A model generated the notes under the pieces. It saw only the letters and a program-made list of their open reading frames with translations, did not search any database and had not been told where the DNA came from. Below are positions 20,153 through 28,614 of a stretch of 64,000 bases of DNA, piece after piece (the stretch's first letter is position 1; every line of letters begins with the position of its first letter). The DNA comes from Methylorubrum suomiense (GTDB lineage Bacteria > Pseudomonadota > Alphaproteobacteria > Rhizobiales > Beijerinckiaceae). A program made the position numbers and the translations under genes. The stretch covers positions 186,001 through 250,000 of the forward strand of contig NZ_BPRE01000003.1 of the NCBI RefSeq assembly GCF_022179765.1, written 5' to 3'.

Positions 20153-21544
20153 TCAGACCAGGCCGGTGAGGTAGTAGATTCCGATCACGAAGAAGACCGC
20201 CAGCGTCTTGATGACGGTGATCGCGAAAATGTCGCCGTAGGATTGGCGGTGGGTCAGCCCGGTGACGGCGAGCAACGTGATGACCGCGCCGTTGTGAGGC
20301 AGCGTGTCCATGCCGCCGCTCGCCATGGAGGCGACGCGGTGCATCACCTCCAGGGGGATGCCCGCGGATTGCGCGGCCTCGACGAAGCGGCCCGAGAGCG
20401 CGCCGAGCGCGATCGAGAGGCCGCCCGAGGCCGAGCCGGTGACGCCGGCCAGGACGTTGACGGTCACCGCCTCGTTGATCAACGGGTTCGGGATCGCCGA
20501 GAGCGCGTCCGAGATCGTCTTGAAGCCGGGAAGCGCGGCGATGACGGCGCCGAAGCCGTATTCGGTGGCGGTGTTCATGCCGGCGAGCAGGGAGCCCGCC
20601 ACCGCCGCCTTCGAGCCCTCGACGAAGCGCGGCGCGAGGTTGCGCCAGCCCAGGATCACGGTGGCCAGGATGCCGGCGAGCAGCGCCCCCTCCACCGCCC
20701 AGATCGCCGCCACCGCCTTGACCGGCACGGTGACCGGATGGGCCGCCATCTCGGGGGTCAGCGCCGCGCTCGCCGTCTCGCCGTAGGCGGCGGTGATCCA
20801 GCCGAGCAGGAGCTTGTTGCCGATGCCGACGATGAGGAGCGGCAGGATCGCCACCAGCGGGGGGATGGTCACCCGGTCCTCGGCGGCCTGCGGCTCGTTG
20901 GCGTGGCCCTCGCCGTAGCCCTCGTCGCCGGCGCTGCGGCGGCGCCATTCGAGATAGGTGACGCCGAGCCCGAACACGAAGAGCGCGCCGATGATCCCGA
21001 GAACGGGCGCGGCGTAGGCGTCGGTCTTGAAGAAGGAGGCCGGGATGATGTTCTGGATCTGCGGCGTGCCCGGCAGGGTGTCCATGGTGAAGGTGAAGGC
21101 GCCCAGCGCGATCGTCCCCGGGATCAGGCGCTTCGGGATGTTCGAGCGGCGGAACAGCTCGGCGGCGAAGGGGTAGACCGCGAACACCGCCACGAACAGC
21201 GAGACGCCGCCATAGGTCAGGATCGCGCCGACGAGCACGATGGCGACGATCGCCCTCCCCTCGCCGAGCAGCCCCGTCACGGCGCCGACGATGGAGCGGG
21301 CGAACCCGGAAATCTCCACGAGCTTGCCGAAGACGGCACCGAGCAGGAAGACCGGGAAGTAGAGCTTCAGGAAGCCGACGAGCTTCTCCATGAACAGGCC
21401 GGAGAACAATGTCGGCACGGCGGCCGGATCAGTCAGCAGCACCGCGCCCATGGCGGCCACCGGCGCGAACAGGATCACCGAGAAGCCGCGATAGGCGATC
21501 CCCATCAGGAAGAAGAGCGCCGCGAGGCAGATCAGGAAGCTCAA
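20153..21544 (-). CDS. GntP-family permease
   Basis: 463-aa permease with about 12 helices, of the GntP/citrate-type family that takes up gluconate or other hydroxy-acids and carboxylates. Typical segments are GFSVILFAPVAAMGAVLLTDP near the N-terminus and the glycine-rich AGVTGSASGGLSIALGAL in the C-terminal half (near residue 360). The start is probably TTG 21544, with GGAGGA exactly 8 nt upstream; a GTG at 21580 is in frame but lacks a binding site. It is encoded just upstream of dctA on the same strand (55-bp gap), so the two carboxylate transporters may be co-transcribed. Confidence 0.85.
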   Translation of the reverse strand: MSFLICLAALFFLMGIAYRGFSVILFAPVAAMGAVLLTDPAAVPTLFSGLFMEKLVGFLKLYFPVFLLGAVFGKLVEISGFARSIVGAVTGLLGEGRAIVAIVLVGAILTYGGVSLFVAVFAVYPFAAELFRRSNIPKRLIPGTIALGAFTFTMDTLPGTPQIQNIIPASFFKTDAYAAPVLGIIGALFVFGLGVTYLEWRRRSAGDEGYGEGHANEPQAAEDRVTIPPLVAILPLLIVGIGNKLLLGWITAAYGETASAALTPEMAAHPVTVPVKAVAAIWAVEGALLAGILATVILGWRNLAPRFVEGSKAAVAGSLLAGMNTATEYGFGAVIAALPGFKTISDALSAIPNPLINEAVTVNVLAGVTGSASGGLSIALGALSGRFVEAAQSAGIPLEVMHRVASMASGGMDTLPHNGAVITLLAVTGLTHRQSYGDIFAITVIKTLAVFFVIGIYYLTGLV

Positions 21545-21624
21545 AGCCGTCGTCCTCCGCGCCGACTCGCGGTCGCGCACGGGATCAATCTGGACGAAGC
21601 TCGACCGTCTTCAATGGAGCGAGA

Positions 21625-21671
21625 GCATCGGCCCAAAAGATGGCCTCCGGCTTTCGGTAATAAGCCGATGC
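21625..21671. repeat. dispersed palindromic element, copy 1
   Basis: Element bounded by the inverted ends gcatcggc/gccgatgc with an inner part reading cccaaaagatggcctccggctttcgg in pieces. A related copy lies at 26108-26146. The pattern (…gaaaagtgg…ccggttttcgg… between inverted ends) is that of the short intergenic palindromes common in Hyphomicrobiales. It sits between the GNAT gene and the GntP permease gene. Confidence 0.6.
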
Positions 21672-21682
21672 GGCACGAAGCC

Positions 21683-22174
21683 TTACAGCGTCCGGTGCAT
21701 CACCAAGGCATCGACCGGCCCGTGGACGGGATGGCGGAACACGCCCGGCAGGCGGCCGATCTCGCGCAGGCCGAGGCTCGTCCACAGCGCCACCGCGCGG
21801 GTGTTCGTCGCGACGACGAGGTTGAACTGCATGGCCGTGAAGCCCAAGCTCCGCGCCGTCTCGAACGAGTGCAGACCCATGGCCCGCGCGACGCCGCGGC
21901 CCTGAGCCTGGGAGCCCGTTGCGTAGGTGCCGTTGGCGACGTGGTCGCCCGCCCCGAGCTGATTGGCGCGGATGTAATAGGCGCCGACGATGTCAGCCCC
22001 GTCCTGCGCGACGTGGACGTGATGCCCCGGCGTGAACCAGTAGGCGAGCGCCTGCGCTCGGTCCCAGTCGCGTGGAAGGGCGAAGGCCTCGCCGGCCCGC
22101 AGGATCGGTTCCAGGACCGCCCAGATGGCGTCGTGGTCGGCAGGGGCAGCGGGGCGGATGGTGAGGTCGGTCAT
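21683..22174 (-). CDS. GNAT-family N-acetyltransferase
   Basis: 163-aa protein with the Gcn5-related acetyltransferase fold. Motif A, GSQAQGRGVARAMG (near residue 100), matches the acetyl-CoA binding R/Q-x-x-G-x-G/A, and NTRAVALWTSLGLREIGRLPG is the usual C-terminal motif B. Starts at ATG 22174. The acceptor substrate is unknown. Phosphinothricin-type GNATs are close in outline but nothing here fixes the function. Confidence 0.85.
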   Translation of the reverse strand: MTDLTIRPAAPADHDAIWAVLEPILRAGEAFALPRDWDRAQALAYWFTPGHHVHVAQDGADIVGAYYIRANQLGAGDHVANGTYATGSQAQGRGVARAMGLHSFETARSLGFTAMQFNLVVATNTRAVALWTSLGLREIGRLPGVFRHPVHGPVDALVMHRTL

Positions 22175-22229
22175 CGGCCACGCTTGCCGACATGACGGCG
22201 ATCTCGGCAAGCCCTCCGCCGCAGGATCG

Positions 22230-22271
22230 TCGGGCTCTGCCCGACACCCGCCAAAGGGATGATCCCTTTGG
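22230..22271. repeat. double-hairpin repeat, short copy
   Basis: Two adjacent palindromes, tcgggc-tct-gcccga (22230-22244) and ccaaaggga-tga-tccctttgg (22251-22271), between a DUF3750 gene and the GNAT gene. The same pair in the same order recurs at 50372-50417, so this is a dispersed repeat of the REP type. It may also act as a terminator for the upstream minus-strand gene. Confidence 0.65.
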
Positions 22272-22286
22272 GAACCCTGATTCCGA

Positions 22287-23114
22287 TCAGCCGGAGACGG
22301 GATCGGGTTTCTGCGACGGCTCCGGGCGCGCGGTGTCGTCGCTCGGGATCAAGGCGATTCGGCCCCAGCCCGGCAGCTTCAGCGCCGGGCGGCGCCAGTC
22401 GAGACCGGCGACGGCGCCGAGCAGGTTGATCTCGAGGCCCTCGACCCAGCCGACGGTCAGTCCGGCATAGCCCTGGAGCGACAGGCGCAGGCCGGTGCCG
22501 CTCGGGGTGATCTCGGCATAGTGGCCCGCCGGGGTCCAGTCCTTGCCGAGCGCGGTCGGCGGCAGCGGGACATCGTTGTCGGGAATGCGGGCGACGATAT
22601 GGGCCGCGAAGGTGTTCGAGTTCGGTCCCGGCCACGCCCGGTACGAGCCGAGGCTGCGGTGGGGATAATCGGCCACCGCTGCGCGGATCTGGTGAATCGC
22701 CCGCGCCGCCGCCGCGCCGTCGAGGGCCAGCACCGGCTCCGGATCGTTGCCGAACCAGCGCCCGTCCGGGGCATAGGCGTCGGTCCGCACCGGCGGGCCC
22801 CAGCCGACCACGTCGTAGCGGGTGTAGCGGGGGGCGCCGGCCTCCTTCACCACCACCCAGCTGTGATGGGCGAAGATGCCCCGCCAGCGCCCGACCCGGG
22901 CGGCGTAGACCCGCACCATCGCCTCCGGCACGGCGGAGGCCGGCGGCAGAATCCCGGCGCTCGACCAATCGGCGGACGACCAGCTCTCGGCCCGCCCGCC
23001 CTTCGCGTTCCACCACAGGGCGTGGGTCGCGAGCGGGAGCAGGAAGGCCAGGACCAGGGTGAGGAGGAGGGTGAGGGTGGCGAGGCGCAGGCTCGCGAGG
23101 ACGGCGGCGGTCAT
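22287..23114 (-). CDS. DUF3750-family membrane-anchored protein
   Basis: 275-aa protein with an N-terminal membrane helix (residues about 8-31) and a large domain with the conserved-looking segments VRVYAARVGRWRGIFAHHSWVVVKEAG, GWGPPVRTDAYAPDGRW and SLGSYRAWPGPNSNTF. These are typical of DUF3750, a family of unknown function. It is probably periplasmic, anchored by its N-terminus. I chose ATG 23114, which starts directly before the hydrophobic helix; the frame runs open further upstream without family sequence. Confidence 0.75.
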   Translation of the reverse strand: MTAAVLASLRLATLTLLLTLVLAFLLPLATHALWWNAKGGRAESWSSADWSSAGILPPASAVPEAMVRVYAARVGRWRGIFAHHSWVVVKEAGAPRYTRYDVVGWGPPVRTDAYAPDGRWFGNDPEPVLALDGAAAARAIHQIRAAVADYPHRSLGSYRAWPGPNSNTFAAHIVARIPDNDVPLPPTALGKDWTPAGHYAEITPSGTGLRLSLQGYAGLTVGWVEGLEINLLGAVAGLDWRRPALKLPGWGRIALIPSDDTARPEPSQKPDPVSG

Positions 23115-23322
23115 GTCCCCTGCATGTTGCCGCTCGTCCCGGCGGTTCAAGCGGCGCGCGGCGGCCTGCGACCGAGAGGCGGGGCTGCCGTGTTCCGCCC
23201 CGTGCGCGCTCGCACGCACGGCCGCGTGAAACGAGTGGGTGAGGCTTCCGGGCAACGCCCGCGCGGTCTCGCGACGGGCGGGCGACTCCGCGCTTGTAAC
23301 AGTGTCACGATCACGCAATGAA

Positions 23323-23334
23323 ACATTATAACGT
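23323..23334. promoter_or_regulatory. possible Zur operator upstream of the ZnuD-like receptor
   Basis: Near-palindrome ACATTATAACGT, 15 bp upstream of the receptor start, resembling the TTATAA-centred Zur boxes of proteobacteria (one mismatch to an ATGTTATAACAT-like core). It stands out as AT-rich within a GC-rich stretch. Assignment is by resemblance only. Confidence 0.4.
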
Positions 23335-23349
23335 GGTGGGTGAAGCGTG

Positions 23350-25509
23350 ATGCGGGTGGCGAGGCGGACCGGACGAAGCCTGTTCCTGGCCGGACTCTCG
23401 GCCGGGACGATCCTGTCCGGCGGGACGATGCCGGGCTTGGCCCAGCAGGCCACGACCCTGGAAGAGCTGAGCGTCACCGCGAGCCCGGTCCAGCCCGCCG
23501 CCAAGCCCGTGCCCGGGGCCGTTCTCCAACCCCTCCCGAGGACGCCGACCGGCGTGCTGCCGGTGGTGACCGATTCGTTCTCGTCGGTGACGGTGGTGAC
23601 CCGCTCCGAGATCGAGCGCTCGCAGCCGACCCAGCTCGGCGATGCCCTGTTCGACAAGCCCGGCCTGTCGGCCTCGACCTTCGCGCCGGGGGCCGCCTCG
23701 CGCCCGATCATTCGCGGCCTCGACAACACCCGGGTGCGGATCCAGGAGAACGGCGTCGGCGTCGGCGACGTCTCGGAGCTGTCCGAGGACCACGCGGTGC
23801 CGATCAACCCGATCGCCGCCGACCGGATCGAGGTGGTGCGCGGCCCCGCGGCCCTGCGCTACGGCAGCCAGGCGATCGGCGGCGTGGTCGCCGCCGAGAA
23901 CAACCGGGTGCCGACCTTCATCCCCGTGGGCGGCATCGCCGGGCGGGTCACCACCGGGTATTCCAGCGTCGACAACGGCTACAACACGGCCGCCAGCGTC
24001 GATGCGGGCGCGGGCAACGTCGCCGTCCATGCCGACGGCTTCCGCAGCCAGGGCGACAGCTACAACACGCCCGCCGGCATCCAGGCGAACTCGCAATACG
24101 TGTCGCAGGGCGGCGCGGTCGGCTTCTCGGTGATCGGCGATCGCGGCTTCGTCGGCATCTCCTACAGCCATTACGACGCGCTCTACGGCATTCCCGGCGG
24201 CGGCTCGGCGGAACGGCGCGTGCTGCTCGATCCCGTCCAGGACCGGCTGCTCGCCCGCGGCGAGTACCGGCCGCTCGAAGGGCCCTTCGCGGTGATCCGC
24301 TTCTGGGCCGGCGGCTCGGTCTACAAGCACAACGAGAGCGGCCTCGAAGACGACGGCCTGCGCACCATCGGCTCGACCTTCAAGAGCCGCGAGGTCGAGG
24401 GGCGGGTCGAGGCGCAGCACGTGCCGGTCGATCTCTCCTTCGGCGTGCTCACCGGCGCCGTCGGCATCCAGTCGGACCGGCGGGTGCTCGGCACCTCCGG
24501 CGAGGCGGGCGGGCTCATCGCGCCGACCGACGCGCGGGCCAATGCCCTCTACCTGTTCGAGGAGCTGGCGCTTCCCTCGGGCACGCGCGTCCAGGCGGCG
24601 GGCCGCATCGAGGGGACGCGGGCTGCCGGCACGGCGACGAACTTCCCCGGCGACTACCTGCCCGGGCCGGTCGATCCGCTGGAATACGACCGCCGCCGCC
24701 GCTTCGCACCGAAGAGCGCGAGCTTCGGCGTGCTGCAGGATCTGCCCTACGACTTCGTCGGGAGCCTGACGGCATCTTACGTCGAGCGCGCGCCCTCCGT
24801 GCTCGAGCTCTATTCCCGCGGGCCGCACGAGGCGACCGAGACCTTCGAGATCGGCGACCCGAATCTGAAGCTGGAGCGCGCCCGTACCCTCGAACTCGGC
24901 ATCCGCCGGGCGGTGGGCCCCCTGCGCCTCGACGCCACCGGCTACATCACCCGCTACACCGGCTTCATCTACAAGCGCGAGACCGGCACGTTCTGCGGCG
25001 ACGAATTCTCGACCTGCGGGGCCGAGGACGAGCTGCGCCAGATCGTCTACACCCAGGCCAACGCACAGTTCTACGGCGCCGAGATCGGTGCGCAGCTCGA
25101 CCTGATTCCCGTCGGCAACGGATTCATCGGCCTCGACGCGCAGTACGATTTCGTCCGTGCCCAGTTCGACAACGGCAGCTTCGTGCCGCGCATCCCGCCC
25201 CACCGGGTCGGCGGCGGCGCCTATCTGCGGGCCGACGGATGGTACGCCCGCGTCTTCCTGCTCCACGCCTTCGCCCATACCGAGACCGCGCCGATCGAGA
25301 CGCCGACGCCGGGCTGGGACGATCTGCGGGCGGAGATCAGCTACACGAAGCCCCTCGATCCGGCGGTCTACGGCGCGAGCGAGATCACCCTCGGACTCCA
25401 GGGCCGCAACCTCCTCGACGACCGCATCCGCAACTCGGCCTCCTTCAAGAAGGACGAGATCCTGCTGCCGGGCCGGAACCTGCGGCTCTTCCTGACGGCG
25501 CGGTTCTGA
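23350..25509 (+). CDS. TonB-dependent receptor, ZnuD-like (zinc uptake)
   Basis: 719-aa outer-membrane receptor: signal peptide (cleaved near GLAQ, about residue 32), TonB-box-like LEELSVTAS, plug domain (about 70-190; RPIIRGLDNTRVRIQENGVGVGDVS, DRIEVVRGPAALRYGSQAIGGVV) and barrel. The barrel end LDDRIRNSASFKKDEILLPGRN and the mid-barrel GDPNLKLERARTLELG are characteristic of the ZnuD-type zinc/haem receptor group. A Cys pair in FCGDEFSTCG (near residue 548) may form a loop disulphide or metal site. A Zur-like palindrome just upstream supports zinc. ATG 23350 is used; a GTG directly before it is in frame. Confidence 0.85.
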   Translation: MRVARRTGRSLFLAGLSAGTILSGGTMPGLAQQATTLEELSVTASPVQPAAKPVPGAVLQPLPRTPTGVLPVVTDSFSSVTVVTRSEIERSQPTQLGDALFDKPGLSASTFAPGAASRPIIRGLDNTRVRIQENGVGVGDVSELSEDHAVPINPIAADRIEVVRGPAALRYGSQAIGGVVAAENNRVPTFIPVGGIAGRVTTGYSSVDNGYNTAASVDAGAGNVAVHADGFRSQGDSYNTPAGIQANSQYVSQGGAVGFSVIGDRGFVGISYSHYDALYGIPGGGSAERRVLLDPVQDRLLARGEYRPLEGPFAVIRFWAGGSVYKHNESGLEDDGLRTIGSTFKSREVEGRVEAQHVPVDLSFGVLTGAVGIQSDRRVLGTSGEAGGLIAPTDARANALYLFEELALPSGTRVQAAGRIEGTRAAGTATNFPGDYLPGPVDPLEYDRRRRFAPKSASFGVLQDLPYDFVGSLTASYVERAPSVLELYSRGPHEATETFEIGDPNLKLERARTLELGIRRAVGPLRLDATGYITRYTGFIYKRETGTFCGDEFSTCGAEDELRQIVYTQANAQFYGAEIGAQLDLIPVGNGFIGLDAQYDFVRAQFDNGSFVPRIPPHRVGGGAYLRADGWYARVFLLHAFAHTETAPIETPTPGWDDLRAEISYTKPLDPAVYGASEITLGLQGRNLLDDRIRNSASFKKDEILLPGRNLRLFLTARF

Positions 25510-25531
25510 CGATCACTCTCGACGAGAACGC

Positions 25532-25575
25532 CGCCGCCATTCCGGGTCCGCCTGCGGCGCCCTGGAATGGCGGCG
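25532..25575 (+). terminator. inverted repeat after the ZnuD-like gene
   Basis: Perfect 12-bp stem cgccgccattcc/ggaatggcggcg with a 20-nt loop, 23 bp after the stop at 25509. No T-run follows; it probably ends or protects the receptor transcript. Confidence 0.5.
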
Positions 25576-25667
25576 CAGGATCGAGGAAGGGGGGCGGTCC
25601 CCGCCCGCCGTTCGACAGGCCTCGATCCGCGGCCTAGGATCGCTCCGCAATCGGGAGGCGGGCGATC

Positions 25668-26105
25668 ATGGCGATGCACGTTCCGGCCATCGCGGCTCCA
25701 GCGACGGCGTCCCGGCCGCGGGTCGGGCCGCGCACGCTCCTCCTCGTCGCGACGTTGCTCGCCTCCGCGGGGGTGCTGGCGATCGATGCCGGCGCGGCGA
25801 CGGTGCCGGTCGAGGCCGATCTCGCCCGCATCCTGCGCTTCATGGCCGCGCTCAAGCTCGCTCTGGCCGCCTGCGCCCTCACCGCCTCTTGGTGGCGGCT
25901 CGCCCGACCGGCCGCGGGCTGGCGCGGGACGGCCTACGTCGTCGGCCCGCCTCTCTCCGTCGGTGGTGCGCTCGTGATGCTGTCGCTGGCCCATCCGGGC
26001 CTCGCCGCGCTCGGCGTGCATGCGGGGCTGCTGGCGGTGCTGGCCGCTTCCTTGACGGACAAGGACTTTTTCCCGGATCGGCCGCCCGCGCGGGTTCGCG
26101 GCTAA
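25668..26105 (+). CDS. hypothetical membrane protein (145 aa)
   Basis: 145-aa protein with about four hydrophobic segments (residues about 22-40, 52-72, 88-105 and 110-127) and a short soluble tail ending DKDFFPDRPPARVRG. The start is well supported by GGGAGGCGGG before ATG 25668. Not recognised; it stands alone between a receptor gene and a palindromic repeat. Confidence 0.7.
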   Translation: MAMHVPAIAAPATASRPRVGPRTLLLVATLLASAGVLAIDAGAATVPVEADLARILRFMAALKLALAACALTASWWRLARPAAGWRGTAYVVGPPLSVGGALVMLSLAHPGLAALGVHAGLLAVLAASLTDKDFFPDRPPARVRG

Positions 26106-26107
26106 GA

Positions 26108-26146
26108 CATCGGCCCGAAGGGTGGGTGCCGGCTTTCGGGCCGATG
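26108..26146. repeat. dispersed palindromic element, copy 2
   Basis: Perfect 12-bp inverted repeat catcggcccgaa/ttcgggccgatg, 2 bp after the stop of the membrane-protein gene and between convergent genes. Both the arms and the inner ccggctttcgg match the element at 21625-21671, so this is a second copy. It may double as a bidirectional terminator. Confidence 0.6.
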
Positions 26147-26170
26147 CGGCAGGATAACCTGGCGCGTCGC

Positions 26171-27064
26171 TCAGCCCCGTCGGGCGGTGCGCCAGAGCCG
26201 CCAGATCTTGCGCCAGCGGGCGATCTCGATCGTCGTGTTGAGCGGGTCGTAGCCGGGCCGCTCCATGGCGGAGAGGTAGGGCTCGATCAGCGCCACGGGC
26301 AGGAAGGCAGGCCGGGCGGCGGGGATGATGGTGGCGCGGGCGGCCGCGTACGATGCGAGGTGCTGGCGCGCCAGCGCCCGCAACTCGGCACAGCTGCGCA
26401 GGAGCCCCGGGCCGCCGCGCCCCGTGACGATGTCCTCGCGCGTCACGCCGTTCTTCCGCAGGAGATCTCCGGGCAGGTAGAGCTGCCCCTGGCGGGCATG
26501 CCAGGGCAGGGCCCGCAGCAGCCCGGTGATGCCGTAGGCCACGCCGGCATGGCCGGCCGCCGCCGCGCCGCCGGGCTCGGCCCCGTCGGCCAGCACCAGA
26601 GCGGAGAGGCGGATCAGCGAGGCGGCGGTCTCGCCGCAATAGCCCTCGAGATCGTTCACCCGCGGCATCGGGTCGTCGTAGAGGTCGAACACCCGGGCAT
26701 CGATCAGATCGACGAAGGGCTGGCGCCCGAGGCGCCGGGCGACGATGGCGTCTTCCAGGGCCGCCGCGACGGGATTGGCCCGCACGTCGCCCCGCGCCTC
26801 GCCCTGGAGTGCGTCGCGCCACCATTGCAGCCGGATCTCGCCGGCCATCGGATTGCCCGCGGCCTCGCGCACCCGGGCGACGGTGAGGCTGAAGGCCGAG
26901 AGCGCGAACAGGTGCGGCCGGAAGGCGGGCGGGGCGAACAGCGTGGCGAAGTAGCGATCGGGATCGCCCTCGCGCACCAACTCCTCGCAATGGCGGAAGG
27001 CGAAGGCGAGACCCCCGTTCTCGGGGGTGGGGCTTGGCGCGGTGCGGGTCTCGGGTCGCGTCAT
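26171..27064 (-). CDS. squalene/phytoene-synthase-fold protein, NDUFAF6-like
   Basis: 297-aa all-helical protein of the squalene/phytoene synthase superfamily (ALSAFSLTVARVREAAGNPMAGEIRLQWWRDAL, YCGETAASLIRL, GQLYLPGDLL). The two Asp-rich catalytic motifs of true synthases are not there: the first is replaced by VARVREAAG and the second region reads YGITGLLRALPWHA. This matches the catalytically dead NDUFAF6 branch, whose human member is a complex I assembly factor. The next gene encodes a Mth938-domain protein (NDUFAF3 branch), and the pair next to secD/secF is a conserved alphaproteobacterial order. A carotenoid or hopanoid enzyme is therefore unlikely. Confidence 0.82.
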   Translation of the reverse strand: MTRPETRTAPSPTPENGGLAFAFRHCEELVREGDPDRYFATLFAPPAFRPHLFALSAFSLTVARVREAAGNPMAGEIRLQWWRDALQGEARGDVRANPVAAALEDAIVARRLGRQPFVDLIDARVFDLYDDPMPRVNDLEGYCGETAASLIRLSALVLADGAEPGGAAAAGHAGVAYGITGLLRALPWHARQGQLYLPGDLLRKNGVTREDIVTGRGGPGLLRSCAELRALARQHLASYAAARATIIPAARPAFLPVALIEPYLSAMERPGYDPLNTTIEIARWRKIWRLWRTARRG

Positions 27065-27180
27065 GCAGCGGGGCTCGCGCGGCGGATCTCTGCGAAGCGG
27101 GGCCGCCGTGACCGGCGGACCTCACGAAACGCCCCGGCTCGGCCGGTTCTCTCGCGGGCCGGGTTTCCCGTGAGAGACAC

Positions 27181-27567
27181 CTACGACACGGCGATCAGGG
27201 CGGCCGCGACCTTGCGGTTCTCCGCGGCCAGGATGTTGTACGTGCGCGCCGCCGCCCCCGTCTGCATCGCGTCGAGGCCGATGCCCGCGGCTTTCAGGCG
27301 CTGCCGCAGGGCGTCCGGCAGGAAGACGATGTCGGCGCCGGTGCCGACGAGGAGCAGTTCGATGCCCTCCCGCTCGGCCAGGACCGGTGCGAGGCTCGCC
27401 GCGTCGATGGCGTCCGCCCGCTCCACGCCCCAAGCATGGACGCCGGAGGGCAGGAGCAGGATCGAGCCCCGATGCGACATGTCGCCGAAGCGGAAGCCGC
27501 CATTGCCGTAGGCGTCGATCCCGTGCCGGCCGGGCAGGAAGCCGCCGGGGCGATCCGCTCCGCTCAT
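27181..27567 (-). CDS. Mth938/DUF498-domain protein, NDUFAF3-like
   Basis: 128-aa single-domain protein. Recognisable family segments are IDAYGNGGFRFGDMSHRGSILLLPSGVHAW (residues about 17-46), ELLLVGTGADIVFLP and the C-terminal GAAARTYNILAAENRKVAAALIAV. Mitochondrial NDUFAF3 belongs to the same family and helps build the Q-module of complex I. It lies between secF (16-bp gap) and the NDUFAF6-like gene on the same strand, so it is probably co-transcribed with the Sec genes. Confidence 0.88.
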   Translation of the reverse strand: MSGADRPGGFLPGRHGIDAYGNGGFRFGDMSHRGSILLLPSGVHAWGVERADAIDAASLAPVLAEREGIELLLVGTGADIVFLPDALRQRLKAAGIGLDAMQTGAAARTYNILAAENRKVAAALIAVS

Positions 27568-27583
27568 CCCCGCAATCGCCCCC

Positions 27584-28531
27584 TCACTCCGCCGCCTGGG
27601 GCGCCAGCCCAGTCTCGCGCTGGCCCGACTTCGCGCCCGACAGGGTCAGGCCGATATAGATCAGCGAAGGCGTCGAGACGAAGATCGCCGAGTAGGTGCA
27701 GATCACGACGCCCGCGAGCATCACCACCGCGAAGCCCTTGATCGCCTCACCGCCGAACATCACCAGCGCCACGAGCGACAGGATGGTCGACATCGAGGTC
27801 ATCACCGTGCGCGACATGGTGGAGTTGATCGAGAGATTGAGCAGCTCGACCACGGGAATGGTCTTGTAGCGGCGCATCAGCTCGCGGGTCCGGTCGAACA
27901 CCACCACGGTCTCGTTGAGCGAGTAGCCGACGATGGTCAGGATCGCGGCGATCGAGGTCATGTTGAACTCGATGCGGGTGACGATGAAGACGCCGACCGT
28001 CAGCACGATGTCGTGGAGGGTGCCGACGATGGCGCCGAGCGCCAGTTCCCGCTCGAAGCGGAACCACAGGTAGAGCAGCACGGCGAGCACCGAGAGCACG
28101 ACGCCGACGGTGCCGGACTGCACCAGCTCGCCCGAGACGCGGGGACCCACGGTTTCGGTGCGGCGGAACTCGTACTGCGCGTCGAAGGCGGCGTGCGCCT
28201 TCTGCATCACCGTGGTCTGGCCCTGCTCGCCGGCCTGGAGCGGGAAGCGCACCAGCACCTGTCCCTCGCCGCCGAGTTCCTGAACCTCGGTCTCGCCGAA
28301 GCCGAACTCGTTGGCGGTGTGGCGGATCGCGGCGACGTCGGCCGTCTGGCCCGGCTTGGCCTGGAGCTCGACGAGCGTGCCGCCCTTGAAGTCGATGCCG
28401 TAATTGAGCCCCATGGTGAGGAACAGCACCACGGTCACGACGGAGACGACCGCCGAGAGCGGGAAGGTGAAGCGCCGGAACCGCATGAAGTCGAAATGCG
28501 ATTCGTCGGGCCAGAGGCGGAGCAGGCGCAT
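27584..28531 (-). CDS. secF: protein translocase subunit SecF
   Basis: 315-aa inner-membrane protein with six predicted helices and one periplasmic loop between helices 1 and 2. Diagnostic segments are GIDFKGGTLVEL (about residues 45-56), VGPRVSGEL, and the helix pair IVGYSLNETVVVFDRTRELMRR. Works with SecD and YajC to pull pre-proteins across the membrane using proton-motive force. Lies 83 bp after secD on the same strand. Confidence 0.97.
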   Translation of the reverse strand: MRLLRLWPDESHFDFMRFRRFTFPLSAVVSVVTVVLFLTMGLNYGIDFKGGTLVELQAKPGQTADVAAIRHTANEFGFGETEVQELGGEGQVLVRFPLQAGEQGQTTVMQKAHAAFDAQYEFRRTETVGPRVSGELVQSGTVGVVLSVLAVLLYLWFRFERELALGAIVGTLHDIVLTVGVFIVTRIEFNMTSIAAILTIVGYSLNETVVVFDRTRELMRRYKTIPVVELLNLSINSTMSRTVMTSMSTILSLVALVMFGGEAIKGFAVVMLAGVVICTYSAIFVSTPSLIYIGLTLSGAKSGQRETGLAPQAAE

Positions 28532-28614
28532 GGTCGGTCTCGAAGCCTGAAGGCGGCACGCGCCTTACGGAACGGCGTGGCGGCCGGCTGCGCTGTCGCG
28601 GCCGGCCGGCGGTC

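Noticed and set aside
22287..23807. Extended 506-aa reading of the DUF3750 gene
   Set aside because: The upstream 230 codons run over the divergent ZnuD-like promoter and coding start and show no family sequence; the internal ATG before the membrane helix is preferred.
23326..25278. 650-aa minus-strand ORF opposite the ZnuD-like receptor
   Set aside because: Antisense frames stay open in GC-rich codon-biased genes. The plus-strand protein has all TonB-receptor features while this one is low-complexity and rich in Arg/Gly/Asp.
26171..27064. Phytoene or squalene synthase for carotenoid/hopanoid synthesis
   Set aside because: Neither Asp-rich catalytic motif is present, and the neighbours are a Mth938 protein and Sec genes, not terpenoid genes.
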